Assembly (NCBI GenBank): GCA_020848435.1
Contig: JADLAC010000016.1
Coordinates: 124,001-188,000, forward strand
DNA length: 64,000 nucleotides
Source: Burkholderiales bacterium
GTDB taxonomy: Bacteria > Pseudomonadota > Gammaproteobacteria > Burkholderiales > WYBJ01
Direction: 5' to 3'
The notes beneath the pieces were generated by a model that saw only the letters and a list, made by a program, of their open reading frames with translations, did no database searches and had not been told where the DNA came from. Each line of letters starts with the position of its first letter. Positions within the stretch are counted from its first letter, which is position 1. This document shows positions 62,994 through 64,000 of this stretch, piece after piece. Position numbers and translations under genes: made by a program.

Positions 62994-63871
62994 CGCTGGG
63001 CTCGCTCGTTCACGCCGGGGGCACCGAGGGCGCGGCGCAACGCGCGTTGCACGTACACGCGCACGAGCTGGCGCTTGTAGGCGGCGCTGCCGTGGCCGTC
63101 GGCCATCACGTCAGCCTCTTCCGCCGCCGCTTCGGCGGCGCGCGCGAGCACGGCATCCGCCGTGCCTTCCCCCAGGATCGCCTCGGCGGCGCGAAGCCGC
63201 GCCGGCTTCGAGGTCGCCGCGCTCAGCACGATCCTGGCCTCGCGGATCGCGCTCCCCGCGCCGTCCACGGCGACCGCAACACCGAGCGCGGGCCAATCGT
63301 CGGCGGCGCGCGTGGTGCACTTGAAGTACGCGGCGCGCCGCTCGCCCTGCGCCGGCACGATCAACGCGCTGATCAGCTCATCGCGCGCGAGCACCGTTTC
63401 GTAATAGCCGGCGAAGAGGTCTTCGACCGCGACCTCGCGCGTACCGCGGCGACTCGCGACCGCGACACGCGCGCGAAGCGCGATCAGCACCGGCGGAAGG
63501 TCCATGTGCGGATCGGCATGCGCGAGATGCCCGCCGACGGTCGCGACGTTGCGCACGCGCACGTTCGAAAGCGTGCGCAAGGTCTCGGCGATCACCGGCG
63601 CGCGCGAGCGCACCATGGGCGCGTCCTCGAGCGCGGCGAGCGGCGTGAGCGCGCCGATGGCAAGCTCGCCGTTTGCACGCGCATCGATGCGCGTGTGCGC
63701 ATCCGCGAGCTTGCGCAGGCTGACCAGCCGCGTGGGCCGGAACACGCCGGACTTCATCATCAGCATGAGCGCGGTGCCGCCGGCGATCGCACGCACCGAC
63801 GGATCCTCCGGGTCGAGCAGCGCGAGCGCTTCGGAGAGCGTTTGCGGCTCGGCGATCTCGAAGCTCATCAT
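62990..63871 (-). CDS. Xanthine dehydrogenase family protein, FAD-binding subunit
   Basis: 293 aa CoxM-type subunit. ATG 63871 gives MMSFEIAEPQTLSEALALL. FAD motifs are AIAGGTALMLMMKSGVFRP near residue 32 and SNVRVRNVATVGGHLAHADP near 105; YFKCTTRAADDWPALGVAVA is the third family block. The first motif has Gly-Gly-Thr rather than Gly-Gly-Gln, found in one branch of the family. It overlaps the preceding coxG-like gene and the following Mo gene, each by ATGA-type junctions. Confidence 0.92.
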   Translation of the reverse strand: MMSFEIAEPQTLSEALALLDPEDPSVRAIAGGTALMLMMKSGVFRPTRLVSLRKLADAHTRIDARANGELAIGALTPLAALEDAPMVRSRAPVIAETLRTLSNVRVRNVATVGGHLAHADPHMDLPPVLIALRARVAVASRRGTREVAVEDLFAGYYETVLARDELISALIVPAQGERRAAYFKCTTRAADDWPALGVAVAVDGAGSAIREARIVLSAATSKPARLRAAEAILGEGTADAVLARAAEAAAEEADVMADGHGSAAYKRQLVRVYVQRALRRALGAPGVNERAQR

Positions 63872-64000
63872 GGCGCGACCCCGCATGGGCAGGCGGCGAA
63901 TGCCGCGCGCAAGTTCTCACCGAAGCGCTGCGACATCTCGCGCGCTTTCGCGGTGAACGCGGACTGGCCGAGGCTGCCGAGCTTGCCCGTCAAGGCGAGG
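63868..64000 (-). CDS. CoxG/SRPBCC family protein (partial, 5' end outside window)
   Basis: Only the last 43 codons are inside the window: LTGKLGSLGQSAFTAKAREM, SQRFGENLRAAFAACPCGVA and a stop overlapping the FAD subunit start. This matches the C-terminus of CoxG (carbon monoxide dehydrogenase subunit G) proteins, lipid-fold SRPBCC members that help anchor or mature Mo-hydroxylases. It is the first visible gene of the second Mo operon. Identification rests on a short stretch plus context. Confidence 0.65.
   Translation of the reverse strand, partial: LALTGKLGSLGQSAFTAKAREMSQRFGENLRAAFAACPCGVAP

Overview
The window reads as a chromosomal segment of a GC-rich betaproteobacterium, most likely an uncultured member of the Burkholderiales or a close relative. 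Evidence: seven intact Bug/TctC-type periplasmic receptors (a family hugely expanded in that order), the hemA-prfA-prmC-grxD housekeeping block, DUF1840 and DUF1178 genes, and a PEP-CTERM protein. No rRNA, tRNA, CRISPR array, transposase or phage gene was seen. No gene with a recognisable DNA-binding regulator fold was found in the whole 64 kb.

Layout. 1-6.7 kb: a quinone oxidoreductase/Bug pair diverges from a four-gene operon encoding a three-subunit molybdenum hydroxylase (FAD, 2Fe-2S, Mo subunits) and a 4,5-dihydroxyphthalate-decarboxylase-like protein. 6.8-9.8 kb: an acyl-CoA operon (HTD2-type hydratase, CaiB/BaiF CoA-transferase, thioesterase). 9.8-13 kb: exported methyltransferase, DUF1178, phosphonoacetate hydrolase. 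13-18 kb: 2-hydroxyacid dehydrogenase facing an MmgE/PrpD - CoA-transferase - CitE-like lyase operon. 18-22 kb: cytidylate-kinase-like/BON fusion, prpB, nitrilase-family amidase, glucokinase. 22-26 kb: hemA-prfA-prmC-grxD. 26-41 kb: EthD-like protein, SDR, MT-A70 relic, Bug, TauE/SafE, a large FAD/Fe-S dehydrogenase, GMC oxidoreductase, a deleted transhydrogenase gene, and a phosphatase-like/Lhr helicase/DUF1840 operon. 41-47 kb: PEP-CTERM protein, CurA-like reductase, nitronate monooxygenase, GST, Bug, lipoprotein hydrolase. 47.5-51 kb: cobalt-type nitrile hydratase operon and a class-V PLP enzyme. 51-55.2 kb: UROD-family protein, two Bug genes, and a cluster of broken genes (Bug relic, AAA ATPase relic, Wadjet JetD relic). 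55.2-64 kb: CBS protein, enoyl-CoA hydratase, CoA-transferase remnant, Bug, quinone oxidoreductase, Bug and a second molybdenum hydroxylase operon running off the right edge with coxG.

How the genes fit together. The window is dominated by catabolism of organic acids. Bug receptors probably bind carboxylates outside the membrane, but no TctA/TctB transport partners are present. Two Mo-hydroxylases would hydroxylate aromatic or heteroaromatic substrates. CoA-transferases, hydratases, a CitE-like lyase, a thioesterase and PrpB suggest breakdown of short branched dicarboxylates through CoA esters. Around this are at least six gene remnants and two families of short intergenic repeats, so the region has clearly been losing and shuffling genes.
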